From Bradyrhizobium sp. BR 10289 (GTDB lineage: Bacteria; Pseudomonadota; Alphaproteobacteria; Rhizobiales; Xanthobacteraceae), in the NCBI RefSeq assembly GCF_019455385.1, contig NZ_JACOFR010000025.1, forward strand, positions 1 to 64,000: 64,000 bases of DNA. The letters run 5' to 3'. Shown here piece after piece: positions 51,530-60,212 of the stretch (the stretch's first letter is position 1; every line of letters begins with the position of its first letter). The position numbers and the translations under genes are program-made. Under the pieces are notes generated by a model that did not search any database, had not been told where the DNA came from, and saw only the letters and a program-made list of their open reading frames with translations.

Positions 51530-52795
51530 TCACGCCGCAATCTTCACCGGCAACGTCTCAAGACCCTTCACGAAACTCGAATAGACCCGTTTGGGTTCGC
51601 CGACCACGTCAATATGGTCGAACCGCTTGAGGATCTCCTCCCAAATAATCTTGAGCTGGAGTTCAGCAAGCCGCAAGCCGACGCAGCGGTGGATGCCGAA
51701 GCCGAATGACAGGTGCGTGCGCGGGCGGGCGCGGTCGATGACGAAATCGTAAGGATTCTCGATCGCCTCCTCGTCGCGGTTGCCCGAGACGTACCACATC
51801 ACGACCTTGTCACCTTTCTTGATCTGCTTTCCCCGAAACTCGAAATCGGCCAGTGCGGTGCGGCGCATATGCGCCAGCGGCGTCTGCCAGCGGATCACTT
51901 CCGGCACGAAGCTGTCGAGCAGCGCGGGGTTCTCGCGCAGCTTGCGGTATTGCTCGGGATGCTGGCTCAGTGCGTAGATTGATCCCGACATCGTGTTGCG
52001 GGTGGTGTCGTTACCGCCGACGATCAAAAGGATGAGATTGCCGAGGAAGTTCTTCGCATCCATGTCGCGCGTGGCGGCGCCGTGCGCCATCATCGAAAGC
52101 AGGTCGCTCTTCGGCGGCTGCTCGGCACGTTCCTTCCAGAGGCGCGCGAAGTATGCCGCGCATTCCCCGAGTTCGGCCATCCGTTCCTCGTCGGTGGCGA
52201 CGAGGCCGTCGGGGCCGGGAATGGTGGTGGCGATGTCGGACCAGCGCGTCAGCTTGCGGCGATCCTCCCACGGAAAGTCGAACAGCACGGCGAGCATCTG
52301 CGTGGTCAGCTCGATCGAAACCTGGTCGACCCAGTCGAACACCTCGCCGCGGGGCAGGTTGTCCAGGCACTCGGCCGAGCGCTTGCGGATGTTGATAGCG
52401 AGATTGTCCAGATGCGTCGGCGTGAACATCGGCGCCACGGTCTTGCGCTGGGCGGCATGCCGTGGCGGGTCCATCGAGATGAAGCTCTCGCGGCGCAGAT
52501 CCGGATCGATGTCGCGGATGGTGATGCCGCCGAGCGCGGAGGCCGAGGAGAACACCGCGTGGTTGGTCTCGATCTCCATGATGTCGTTGTAGCGCGTCAC
52601 CGACCAATACGGCCCGAACATCGAGTCCTTGCAATAATGCACGGGATCTTCGCGGCGCAGGCGATCAAAATAGGGCCAGAACGTATCGGTCCTGAACAAT
52701 TCGGGATCGCCGGGATCGAACTGCTCCAGCGGAAGTGATGATGCGCGCTTGCGCAATGCGTCGAGCTTGGCCGCGCTCTCGATGGTCCCGTGCAT
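51530..52795 (-). CDS. Cytochrome P450, CYP153-like (first of a tandem pair)
   Basis: The 421-residue P450 begins MHGTIESAAKLDALRKRASS. It has the I-helix GGNDTTRNTMSG, the ExxR region EVIRWQTPLAHMRRTA and Cys371 in SFGFGIHRCVGLRL. ATG 52795 has GGGAGAA upstream; a longer reading is not preferred. It shares long motifs with the following P450, with different N-termini. The pair is transcribed together or in series, with a repeat between them. No ferredoxin gene is next to it. Confidence 0.94.
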   Translation of the reverse strand: MHGTIESAAKLDALRKRASSLPLEQFDPGDPELFRTDTFWPYFDRLRREDPVHYCKDSMFGPYWSVTRYNDIMEIETNHAVFSSASALGGITIRDIDPDLRRESFISMDPPRHAAQRKTVAPMFTPTHLDNLAINIRKRSAECLDNLPRGEVFDWVDQVSIELTTQMLAVLFDFPWEDRRKLTRWSDIATTIPGPDGLVATDEERMAELGECAAYFARLWKERAEQPPKSDLLSMMAHGAATRDMDAKNFLGNLILLIVGGNDTTRNTMSGSIYALSQHPEQYRKLRENPALLDSFVPEVIRWQTPLAHMRRTALADFEFRGKQIKKGDKVVMWYVSGNRDEEAIENPYDFVIDRARPRTHLSFGFGIHRCVGLRLAELQLKIIWEEILKRFDHIDVVGEPKRVYSSFVKGLETLPVKIAA

Positions 52796-53100
52796 GACCG
52801 TTCTCCCTGGCGTTTCCCCCGCGCGCGTTTTTATGAATTCTGCGCTGCGGTATTTGATTTGCAATTACAACCCGTTGTCTGCGCCGGAGCAAGGGCGAGT
52901 TTTGCCACATCCAACCTTTGCGCGAGGGTCGACGAATCCTCACGCGGATCCGTCAACGTGACCCTCCGCACGCCGCTCGCTCTGGAATCATGCCAGAAAT
53001 CGCTCGAAATCGAGGTAAATCGAACCCGTCAATCTTGGGGATCGACTAACCTCTGATCTATAGTTTGATCGGATCAGGTCAGCATCCCGAGGTTGCCGCC

Positions 53101-54243
53101 GTGAACGACATGCAATGGGCCCCCATCGGCTCCGAACCCTTACCCCCGCCGCTGCCGCCGACGCGAGTCGATTTCACCGGCGACCGCTCCGTGTTCCGCA
53201 AAATGGTCACCAAGGGGGCCATGCTGGAACTGGTCACCTTCGGCTTCTACCGTTTCTGGATGGTCACCGACATCCGCCGTCATCTGTGGTCGAACACCGC
53301 GATCGACGGCGACGCCGCCGAATACACCGGACGGGCCAAGGAGCTTCTAATCGGCTTTCTGGTCGCGCTCGCGATCCTGGTGCCGATCTATCTCGCCTAT
53401 TTCCTCGTCGGCATCGAGTTCGAACGCTGGCAGGGCTTCGCCTCGACGCCGCTCTTCATCAGCTTCTACGCTTTCGGCCAGTTCGCGATCTTTCGCGCGC
53501 GGCGGTATCGCCTGACGCGCACGGTGTGGCGCGGCGTGCGGTTCTGGATGGACGGCTCGGGCTGGGCCTATTCGGTCCGCGCCATGGCGTGGGGCCTGCT
53601 GGTGTTCCTCACGCTCGGCATCGCGCTGCCGTGGCGCGAGGCCTCGCTCGAACGCTACAAGATGCAGCATACCCATTACGGCGATCTGCGCGGTGACTTC
53701 GTGGGCGACGGCTGGGAGTTCTTCAAGCGCGGCTGGTGGCTGTGGCTGCTCAGCCCGGTCGCGGTGGTGATTTTTCCGCTCGCCCCGTTTGTCTATGCCG
53801 AGTTCAAGGCGCGTGAATGGCGCTGGTGGCTCGATGGCCTCCGCATCGGCGGCGTGAATGTCTCCTCGCAGCTACCACACAACGCGTTCTACGGCGTCTA
53901 CTGGAAAGTGATCGGCTGGTGGATGTTGCTGAGCGTCCTGTTCGGGCTCTATATCGCCGGTGTCACCGGGCTTATCGCTGCGGCCGGCGTGGCGCCGACC
54001 GGACCCGACGCGTTCGCGCGGAGCATCCCGTTTCTGGTGGCGATGGTGATCGGTTATCTTGCCACGGTGCTTGCACTCAACGTCGTCATGCGGATGTATC
54101 TCCAGCACGATATCTGGGTGAAGGCGCTCGAAACGCTCGAAGTGCACGACATCGGCGCGGCGGCGGACGTGCAGGGGCGCGGCGAACTCGCCAACGCACT
54201 CGGCGAAGGCTTTGCCGATGGACTCGATGTCGCAGGATTCTAG
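53101..54243 (+). CDS. DUF898 (YjgN-like) membrane protein
   Basis: The 380-residue protein has seven or so membrane helices. It carries the family segment TGDRSVFRKMVTKGAMLELVT near the start and repeated WRGVRFWMDGSG and GLRIGGVNVSS type motifs. A C-terminal ring of charged residues follows. GTG 53101 gives MNDMQWAPIG; an ATG at 53110 is close by. It is followed three bases later by an M48 peptidase gene, a pairing seen in other genomes, so they are likely to act together at the membrane. Confidence 0.9.
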   Translation: MNDMQWAPIGSEPLPPPLPPTRVDFTGDRSVFRKMVTKGAMLELVTFGFYRFWMVTDIRRHLWSNTAIDGDAAEYTGRAKELLIGFLVALAILVPIYLAYFLVGIEFERWQGFASTPLFISFYAFGQFAIFRARRYRLTRTVWRGVRFWMDGSGWAYSVRAMAWGLLVFLTLGIALPWREASLERYKMQHTHYGDLRGDFVGDGWEFFKRGWWLWLLSPVAVVIFPLAPFVYAEFKAREWRWWLDGLRIGGVNVSSQLPHNAFYGVYWKVIGWWMLLSVLFGLYIAGVTGLIAAAGVAPTGPDAFARSIPFLVAMVIGYLATVLALNVVMRMYLQHDIWVKALETLEVHDIGAAADVQGRGELANALGEGFADGLDVAGF

Positions 54244-54246
54244 GTC

Positions 54247-55356
54247 GTGACTGACATATCTGCCGAGGCGGCGGTGCCATCCGCAAAGATTACTGTCTTT
54301 TTCGACGGCGTATCGAGCCGCAAGCGGCAGGTGTCGCTCGTGCTCGCCGATGCGCTCGAGATCGTGGAGGAGGGCGCCGCGCCCGTGCGCTGGGCCTATG
54401 ACGATATTCGCCGCAGCGACAGCCCGCTCGGCATCCTGCGTCTCGCCTCAATCTCCGCGCCGCCGCTGGCGCGGCTCGAGATCCGCGATACCGCGCTCGG
54501 CGCGGAAGTGATCGCGCGGTGCGCCCGTCTCGACGAGCACCTGACGACGGGGCGCGGTGTCGCGAAAATCGTCGGCTGGTCGGTGGCCGCCGCCGTCTCG
54601 ATCGTCTGCGTCGTGCTGTTCGGCGTTCCGCTTGCCGCCGACCGTCTCGCGCCGCTGGTGCCGAAACCGATCGAGCGCCGCATCGGCGATGCCTCGGAGG
54701 TCCAGGTCAAGACCATCTTCGGCCGCCGCGTATGCGACGACCCTGCGGGCAGGGCTGCGTTCACGAAGCTCGTCAACCGGCTGCGCGATGCCGCAGGTCT
54801 CGATGACGACAGCATGACGGCGGGCGTGCTGCCGAGCGCGATACCGAATGCCTTCGCGCTGCCGGGCGGCAAGGTCTACGTGCTGAACGCCCTGATCGAC
54901 AAGGCCGAAAACCCCGACGAGCTCGCCGGCGTCCTCGCCCACGAGCTCGGCCATCTCAAGCATCACGACAACATGCGCGGCTTGATCTACAACGGCGGCA
55001 CTTCGTTCCTGATCGGCCTGTTGTTCGGTGACGTCACCGGCTCCTCCGCCGTGATCTTCGCCTCGCGCAGCGTGGTCGAAGCCTCCTATTCGCGCGAGGC
55101 CGAAACCGCCGCCGACACCTTTGCGATCGACATCATGCACGCGCTCGGCCGCTCGCCGAAGCCCGCGGCCGAATTGATGTTCCGCATCACCGGCAAGGAA
55201 GGCGGCTCCGGCTTCACCATCCTCGCCAGCCACCCGCTGACCGAGGATCGCCTCGCGCGCATGACCAAGGAAGACCGCCCCGCCAGCGGCCCGCCGCTGT
55301 TGACCGACACAGAGTGGCAGGCGCTGAAGGGGATTTGCGGCAGTGGGAAGATTTAG
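54247..55356 (+). CDS. M48 family metalloprotease
   Basis: The 369-residue protein has the zinc motif HELGH in VLAHELGHLKHHDN (about residue 231) and the third ligand Glu in EAETAADTFAID. One membrane helix lies at about 103-125 (WSVAAAVSIVCVVLFGVPLA), so the catalytic domain should be periplasmic. The start is GTG 54247, three bases after the DUF898 gene. It likely degrades misfolded membrane or periplasmic proteins, as other M48 enzymes do. Confidence 0.92.
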   Translation: MTDISAEAAVPSAKITVFFDGVSSRKRQVSLVLADALEIVEEGAAPVRWAYDDIRRSDSPLGILRLASISAPPLARLEIRDTALGAEVIARCARLDEHLTTGRGVAKIVGWSVAAAVSIVCVVLFGVPLAADRLAPLVPKPIERRIGDASEVQVKTIFGRRVCDDPAGRAAFTKLVNRLRDAAGLDDDSMTAGVLPSAIPNAFALPGGKVYVLNALIDKAENPDELAGVLAHELGHLKHHDNMRGLIYNGGTSFLIGLLFGDVTGSSAVIFASRSVVEASYSREAETAADTFAIDIMHALGRSPKPAAELMFRITGKEGGSGFTILASHPLTEDRLARMTKEDRPASGPPLLTDTEWQALKGICGSGKI

Positions 55357-55365
55357 GTTTCCCGC

Positions 55366-55995
55366 CTATCGCGTCCCGTACGCACGGTCGCCGGCATCGC
55401 CGAGGCCGGGGAGGATAAAGCCGTTCTCATCGAGGCCTTCGTCCACCGCGGCGGTCCAGATCGGCACGTCCGGATGCAAGCCGCGCAGCCGCTCCAGTCC
55501 TTCCGGGGCGGCGATCAGGCAGGCGAGGCGGATGTCCTTGGCGCCGCGCTCCTTCAGCCGATCGACTGCGGCGACGGCGGTGTTGGCGGTGGCAACCACG
55601 GGCGTCACCACGATCGCGAGGCGCTCGCTGAGGTCGGAGGGCGATTTGAAGAAATATTCGACCGCGGCAAAACTCTCGGGCTCGCGGTAGAGCCCGATAT
55701 GGGCGACACGCGCGGTCGGCACCAGGTCCATCATGCCGTCGACGAAAGTGGTGCCGGCGCGCAGCATCGGCACGAACACCAGCTTCTTGCCGGCGATCTT
55801 GGCCGAGTGCATCGTCGCCAGCGGCGTCTCGATCACGGTGTCGGTGAGCGGCAGGTCACGCGTCACCTCGTAGCACAGCAGCATGCCGATCTCCTTGATC
55901 AGCTCGCGGAACGACTTTGTCGAGATCGACTTGTCTCGGACCAGCGTCAGCTTGTGCTGCACCAGCGGATGATCGACGATCGTGACGCCTTCCAT
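55366..55995 (-). CDS. upp: Uracil phosphoribosyltransferase of the URC cluster, altered PRPP loop
   Basis: The 209-residue protein has the Upp frame: HPLVQHKLTLVRDKSISTKS, FVPMLRAGTTFVDGMMDLVP and PGLGDAGDRAYGTR. The PRPP-binding loop is normally DPMLATGGS; here it is TPVVATANT (131-139), with the ribose-contacting Asp changed to Thr. It is next to the URC4- and URC1-type genes on the same strand. In this pathway a phosphoribosyltransferase makes UMP from uracil as a first step. The altered loop may mark a specialised enzyme; whether it still uses PRPP is untested. Confidence 0.9.
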   Translation of the reverse strand: MEGVTIVDHPLVQHKLTLVRDKSISTKSFRELIKEIGMLLCYEVTRDLPLTDTVIETPLATMHSAKIAGKKLVFVPMLRAGTTFVDGMMDLVPTARVAHIGLYREPESFAAVEYFFKSPSDLSERLAIVVTPVVATANTAVAAVDRLKERGAKDIRLACLIAAPEGLERLRGLHPDVPIWTAAVDEGLDENGFILPGLGDAGDRAYGTR

Positions 55996-56070
55996 GATCG
56001 GATGCTCCTGAAATCTATCGAGCCGTCATTGCGAGCAATGACGCGCGTGGTCGCAAATCTTTTTCATGCT

Positions 56071-57309
56071 TTAAAACACAGTGCCGTCGCTGATGACCCT
56101 GAGCGGCGGCGAGCCATCCGGACGGCGCGCAAACGCAATAGCACGGCCCGCGGCCCAGGTGCCGCCTTCCAGAATGCTGGCGAGCGGCAATGTGTCAGGC
56201 GTGCGGCCGAGCTTGACGCGCACGAGCTCGGCGACGCGATCCAGCAGCGCCACGGTCAGCGCACGCCACTCCACGACGAGCAGCGAGTCCACCGCATGGG
56301 CACGCTCGGCATCGGCGGCATCGCGCAAGCGCAGCACTTCGTGGTCGACGAACAGTCCGCCATTGCGGTATTCGGCGAGCCCGGTCAGGCCATCGATGTC
56401 AGTCACCGTGAAGCCCGCGCGCTGCAGCGGCTCGATCAGAGAGTAGCTCAGCCATTGCGACAGCTTGTGCAACGGCACGAGGCCGGCGGTGCCATCGTCC
56501 GCCTTGATCGCGGGATGACGCCAGCAATCGCCGAGCGGAATGCCTGATAGCTCCAGCCGCGAGGGCCAGATCGGCCCGAGCTGGTTCAACACGGCGGACA
56601 GGATCGCAGGCGCGGGAAGCGCATCGCTCACGGCCTGTGCGGCGATGTGATCGAACAGGCCGCCCGGGCGCGGTGTGTCGTTCAGGCCGAAAATGTCCCC
56701 CCGTTTGGCGACCAGCTTGCCGAGGCGTCGCAGCAGGTCGGTGCGCCCCTCGAGCCCGAGCAGCGGATTGGCATCGCTCACCTGAAACGCCGACGTCAGC
56801 GCGGCGAGCGGCAGTTGTGAGAGCACGTCCGCATCGGCCCGGTAGGGCGCACGCGCATCGCTGGAGAACAGCCCGCTTGCAAACATGTCGAGGCTTGCGA
56901 TCGCAAGCCCCTCCGATCGACCGATGGCGTTCCCCGTCACCGCGTCGCGATAGCGCCACGTCGCGCCCGCGCCGGCATCGAGCAGCACGCTGACGATGGC
57001 GAGGTCAAACTCCGCCCGCGCCCGCGCGGCGCGATCGGACCATGAGGCCGCATCCGCCAGAGCTGCCCAGCGGTCGACACCGCCGAGCACAAAATGCCGC
57101 CACCGCGCGTGGAAGGGCACCTCCAGCGTCGGATAGGCTTTTCGCGTGACCGCGAGCACGGCATCGGCGACGCCGTCCATGCGGTCGAGGTCGACAGTGA
57201 AATGGTCGAGCCCGCCGGCAAGGCCGAGCTCCAGCATTTTGCCGGCACGCGCGCGGACCGCTGCTGCGCTGAGCAGCGAGCGGGCCTCTCGTTCCAAAGC
57301 GTCCGCCAT
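56071..57309 (-). CDS. urc4: URC4/Urg3 family protein (DUF1688)
   Basis: The 412-residue protein has the family segments FTVDLDRMDGVADAVLAVTR, PFHARWRHF, WSDRAARARAEFDLAIVSVL and NPLLGLEGRTDLLRRLG. The family is linked by genetics in yeast to uracil catabolism together with URC1 and a uracil phosphoribosyltransferase. Its exact reaction is not known to me. It starts five bases after the URC1-type gene ends, so the genes are one operon. Confidence 0.9.
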   Translation of the reverse strand: MADALEREARSLLSAAAVRARAGKMLELGLAGGLDHFTVDLDRMDGVADAVLAVTRKAYPTLEVPFHARWRHFVLGGVDRWAALADAASWSDRAARARAEFDLAIVSVLLDAGAGATWRYRDAVTGNAIGRSEGLAIASLDMFASGLFSSDARAPYRADADVLSQLPLAALTSAFQVSDANPLLGLEGRTDLLRRLGKLVAKRGDIFGLNDTPRPGGLFDHIAAQAVSDALPAPAILSAVLNQLGPIWPSRLELSGIPLGDCWRHPAIKADDGTAGLVPLHKLSQWLSYSLIEPLQRAGFTVTDIDGLTGLAEYRNGGLFVDHEVLRLRDAADAERAHAVDSLLVVEWRALTVALLDRVAELVRVKLGRTPDTLPLASILEGGTWAAGRAIAFARRPDGSPPLRVISDGTVF

Positions 57310-57314
57310 CGCGA

Positions 57315-58571
57315 TCAGTATTTTTCCAGCGAACGCCCGACCACGCCGTTCACGTCCTTCTCGGGCGCGATGTCGGTGGTGTAATAGCCGGCCGCCTTCT
57401 TCGCGGCGATCTCGACATGGGCGTCGGCGGGGATCAGCTCCAGCGGGATCGGCACGCGTTCGACGATGTCGATGCCCTGCGAGGTCAGCGCGTCATATTT
57501 CATGTCGCTCATCGACAGGAAGCGGTCGATGCGCTTCAGGCCGAGCCAGTGGATCGTATCCGGCATCAATTGCTGGAAGCGCGCGTCCTGGACGCCGGCC
57601 ACGCATTCGGTGCGCTCGAAATAGGCGGCGGCGGCATCGCCGTCCTCCTGGCGCTTGCGGGCATTGTAGACCAGGAATTTTGTGACTTCGCCGAGCGCGC
57701 GCCCCTCTTTCCGGTTGTAGACGACGAGCCCGAGCCCGCCCTCCTGCGCACCGCGCGCGGATTCCTCGATGCCGTGGATCAGATAGGGCCGGCAAGTGCA
57801 GATGTCGGAGCCGAACACGTCCGAGCCGTTGCACTCGTCATGCACGCGGCAGGTGATTTTCGTGCGATGGTCCGGCAGCTTCGTCACATCGCCGAACAGG
57901 TAGACCGTGGTGCCGCCGATCGGCGGCAAGAACACCTTCATGTCCGGGCGCGTCACGAGCTCGGGGAACATGCCGGCGGTCTGCTCGAACAGCGTGCGGC
58001 GCAGCTCGGTCTCGTTGGTCTTGAAGCGCTCGGCAAGGCCGGGCAGGTACCAGACCGGATCGATCGCGATCTTCACCACCGAGACGCTGCCATTGGCATG
58101 CACGACCTCGCCGTCCGCACGCAGCCGTTTTGCCGCGAGCGCTTCGCGGATCTCCGGCAGGTCGAGCCGCGCCCGCGTCACTGCGATGCTCGGGCGGATG
58201 TCGACGCCCTCGGCGATATCCTTGCCAAAATTCTCCGCGACGAGATGCCCCCAGGGGTCGAGCGCGACGATCTTTGCGGGATCGCGCCATTGCTCGAACG
58301 GGCCAATGGTCGCGGCTGGAAACGTGTTGGTGAGATCGGGCCGGCGGATCGGATCGAGCGCGCCGGCGGAGACCGCAAGCGCGCGGTACATCGCATAGGA
58401 GCCGCCATGGCTGCCGATCACGTTGCGGTCCCCGGCGCGTGAAACGGTGCCGATGATCGGTCCACGGGCGCGCGCATCCGCAGCGCCCCAATGGATCGGA
58501 AAGGCGGCCTTCCGGCCCGGCTCCGGATGGGAGGTCAGGCGGATGTGGTCGGTACGGTTCGCGCGGCTCAT
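57315..58571 (-). CDS. urc1: GTP cyclohydrolase II-like protein, URC1 type
   Basis: The 418-residue protein is longer than RibA. It has the zinc-binding cysteines in CRVHDECNGSDVFGSDICTC and a RibA-like fold, with FLVYNARKRQEDGDAAAAYF. It belongs to the URC1/Urg1 group, which acts in uracil breakdown rather than riboflavin synthesis, and likely opens a ring of a uracil nucleotide. ATG 58571 has GGGAG seven bases upstream. A terminator-like hairpin with a T-run lies directly before that site. A longer reading to 58658 crosses that hairpin and is rejected. Confidence 0.9.
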   Translation of the reverse strand: MSRANRTDHIRLTSHPEPGRKAAFPIHWGAADARARGPIIGTVSRAGDRNVIGSHGGSYAMYRALAVSAGALDPIRRPDLTNTFPAATIGPFEQWRDPAKIVALDPWGHLVAENFGKDIAEGVDIRPSIAVTRARLDLPEIREALAAKRLRADGEVVHANGSVSVVKIAIDPVWYLPGLAERFKTNETELRRTLFEQTAGMFPELVTRPDMKVFLPPIGGTTVYLFGDVTKLPDHRTKITCRVHDECNGSDVFGSDICTCRPYLIHGIEESARGAQEGGLGLVVYNRKEGRALGEVTKFLVYNARKRQEDGDAAAAYFERTECVAGVQDARFQQLMPDTIHWLGLKRIDRFLSMSDMKYDALTSQGIDIVERVPIPLELIPADAHVEIAAKKAAGYYTTDIAPEKDVNGVVGRSLEKY

Positions 58572-58583
58572 GTCCAGGCTCCC

Positions 58584-58619
58584 AAAAAGCCAACGGCCCG
58601 CCGCTCGGACGGGCCTGGC
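58584..58619 (-). terminator. Terminator-like hairpin in the URC leader (candidate attenuator)
   Basis: On the minus strand GCCAGGCCCG pairs with CGGGCC and TGGC, with a GT bulge, and TTTTT follows directly. The ribosome site GGGAG of urc1 starts right after the T-run, 13 bases from the ATG. No gene ends upstream on this strand, so the structure does not close a transcript. It is well placed to stop or allow transcription into the operon. The GCCTGG before the ATG can pair instead with the CCAGGC of the first arm, giving a second fold. Confidence 0.7.
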
Positions 58620-58666
58620 TCGCTTGACGCTGCCGGAGCACCGGCGACGCAAGCTCAATCCAACAT

Positions 58667-58693
58667 ATTGTAGCGGCGATCGGCGACAGACAA
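58667..58693 (-). promoter_or_regulatory. Weak promoter candidate for the URC operon
   Basis: On the minus strand TTGTCT (58693-58688) and TACAAT (58672-58667) are 15 bases apart. The short spacing makes it a weak sigma-70-type match. It would start transcripts near 58660, leaving a leader of about 90 bases that includes both hairpins. Confidence 0.35.
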
Positions 58694-58927
58694 GTTAATC
58701 GTGCTGCGCGGCGCCGGGCCGTTCGTTGCCAAAATCGTGTGCCCGGGCACCGCGCTCCAGCGCGGGCAGGCCTTGTCGCCCGATCCCGGCGATCTTTTTA
58801 AGATACTGAAGTAGTTATAGTTTTCCAATTTTCAAGGGCGCGAAATGGTTGGCGCGGCGGCTGTCGGGTTCGGCATAAACCGTGTAATCAAGCCCGTCGT
58901 ACAGACGCCTTCGTGTTGGAGACTCCC

Positions 58928-60055
58928 ATGCCCGCCGCCAGCTACATCGATCCCCGCAACGGAAAGCTCTATCCCTTGGACCAGCCGCGCTGGTGCTCGG
59001 ATGAGCGCACGCCGCTGCTGGTGACGCCGGGGGCGGGCATCTCGCGCGAGGACATCGACAAGGGGACGCGCTCGCTGTGGCGCTACCGGGCGGCGCTGCC
59101 GGTCGAAATCAAGGATCCGATTTCGCTCGGCGTCGGCTGCACGCCGCTGGTGCAGCAGGGGTGGGGCGATTTGCGGCCGTTCGTCAAGCTCGAATGGTTC
59201 AATCCCACCGGTAGCTTCAAGGACCGCGGCTCCTCCGTGATGCTGTCCTTCCTGCGCCAGATCGGCGTCGATGCCATTCTCGAGGACTCCTCCGGCAATG
59301 GTGGCTCGTCCATGGCGGGCCTGGGTGCGGCCGGCGGCATGCGCGTGAAGATTCTCGCGCCGGCCTCGACGTCGCCGGCCAAGATCGCGCAGGTGCGCGC
59401 TTACGGGGCTGAGGTGCAGCTCGTCGAAGGTCCGCGCGAAGAGTCTGAGGCCGAAGCTATCCGCCAGTCGAGCCAGACCTTTTACGCCAGCCACAATTGG
59501 CAACCGTTCTTCCTCGAAGGCACCAAGTCGCTCGCCTATGAGATCTGGGAAGATCTCGGTTTTCGCGCGCCCGACAGCGTCATCGTTCCCGTCGGCGCCG
59601 GAAGCAGTCTCTTGGGTTGCGCCTTCGGCTTTCGTGAGCTGTTGAAAGCCGGCCAGATCGCAAAGCTGCCGCGTCTATTCGCGGCGCAGCCGCTCAACTG
59701 TTCGCCGATCGATGCAAGCTTCAAGGCTGGTGTCGATACGCCCGTTGCCCGTCAAGTCAGCAAGACCATCGCCGAAGGCACCGCTATCAAGAACCCGCTG
59801 CGCTTGCGCGAGATCATCGCCGCCTTGCGCGAGAGCGGCGGCGGCACCGTCGCGCTCACCGAGGACGAGATCGTCGCCGCGCTTCGCCGCCTCGCGCGCC
59901 AGGGCCTGTTCGCCGAACCGACGAGCGCCGGTGCCGCCGCGGCGCTGGAGAAGCTCGCCGCGACGGGTGCGATCAAGGCGAACGAAACGACGGTGGCGGT
60001 GCTCACCGGCACCGGGCTGAAAGCCGCGAGCACGGTGGCCGATCTGGTGGGGTAG
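58928..60055 (+). CDS. PLP-dependent enzyme, threonine synthase-like
   Basis: The 375-residue fold-type II enzyme has the Schiff-base Lys98 in NPTGSFKDRGSS, the phosphate loop in SSGNGGSSMAGLG and a C-terminal TGTGLKAAS. ATG 58928 has GGAG upstream and is preferred to the TTG at 58913. It resembles short threonine synthases but stands alone, away from other threonine genes. It could also be a threonine or serine ammonia-lyase; the family alone does not decide. Confidence 0.9.
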   Translation: MPAASYIDPRNGKLYPLDQPRWCSDERTPLLVTPGAGISREDIDKGTRSLWRYRAALPVEIKDPISLGVGCTPLVQQGWGDLRPFVKLEWFNPTGSFKDRGSSVMLSFLRQIGVDAILEDSSGNGGSSMAGLGAAGGMRVKILAPASTSPAKIAQVRAYGAEVQLVEGPREESEAEAIRQSSQTFYASHNWQPFFLEGTKSLAYEIWEDLGFRAPDSVIVPVGAGSSLLGCAFGFRELLKAGQIAKLPRLFAAQPLNCSPIDASFKAGVDTPVARQVSKTIAEGTAIKNPLRLREIIAALRESGGGTVALTEDEIVAALRRLARQGLFAEPTSAGAAAALEKLAATGAIKANETTVAVLTGTGLKAASTVADLVG

Positions 60056-60072
60056 GCGAGCGACAATTCCTC

Positions 60073-60208
60073 CCCGTCCCCCTGAGGTGGCCGCTCCTTC
60101 AGCGGCCCTCGAAGGGCGACGGCCCGACTGCTGCAGCGGGCCGTGCATCCTTCGAGGCTCCCGGCGCGATGCGATCGCATCGCGCCACTCGCACCTCAGG
60201 ATGACGGA
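60073..60208. repeat. Dyad repeat, family E copy 2
   Basis: CCGTCCCCCTGAGGTGGC faces GCACCTCAGGATGACGG. GGCCCTCGAAGGGCGACGGC and CATCCTTCGAGGCTCCCGG lie inside. It shares its outer arms and the CCTTCGAGGCTCCC block with the copy at 49886. It sits between convergent genes. Confidence 0.8.
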
Positions 60209-60212
60209 TCGC

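Larger units (their letters stand above)
58572..58927. other. Divergent gap between the URC operon and a PLP enzyme gene
   Basis: The 356-base gap holds the URC leader features on the minus strand: a weak promoter, a small hairpin (GCCGG 58632-58636 with CCGGC 58641-58645) and a terminator-like hairpin. On the plus side the PLP gene has GGAG just before its ATG. An AT-rich stretch (58797-58832) could hold its promoter. No gene is seen. Confidence 0.6.
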
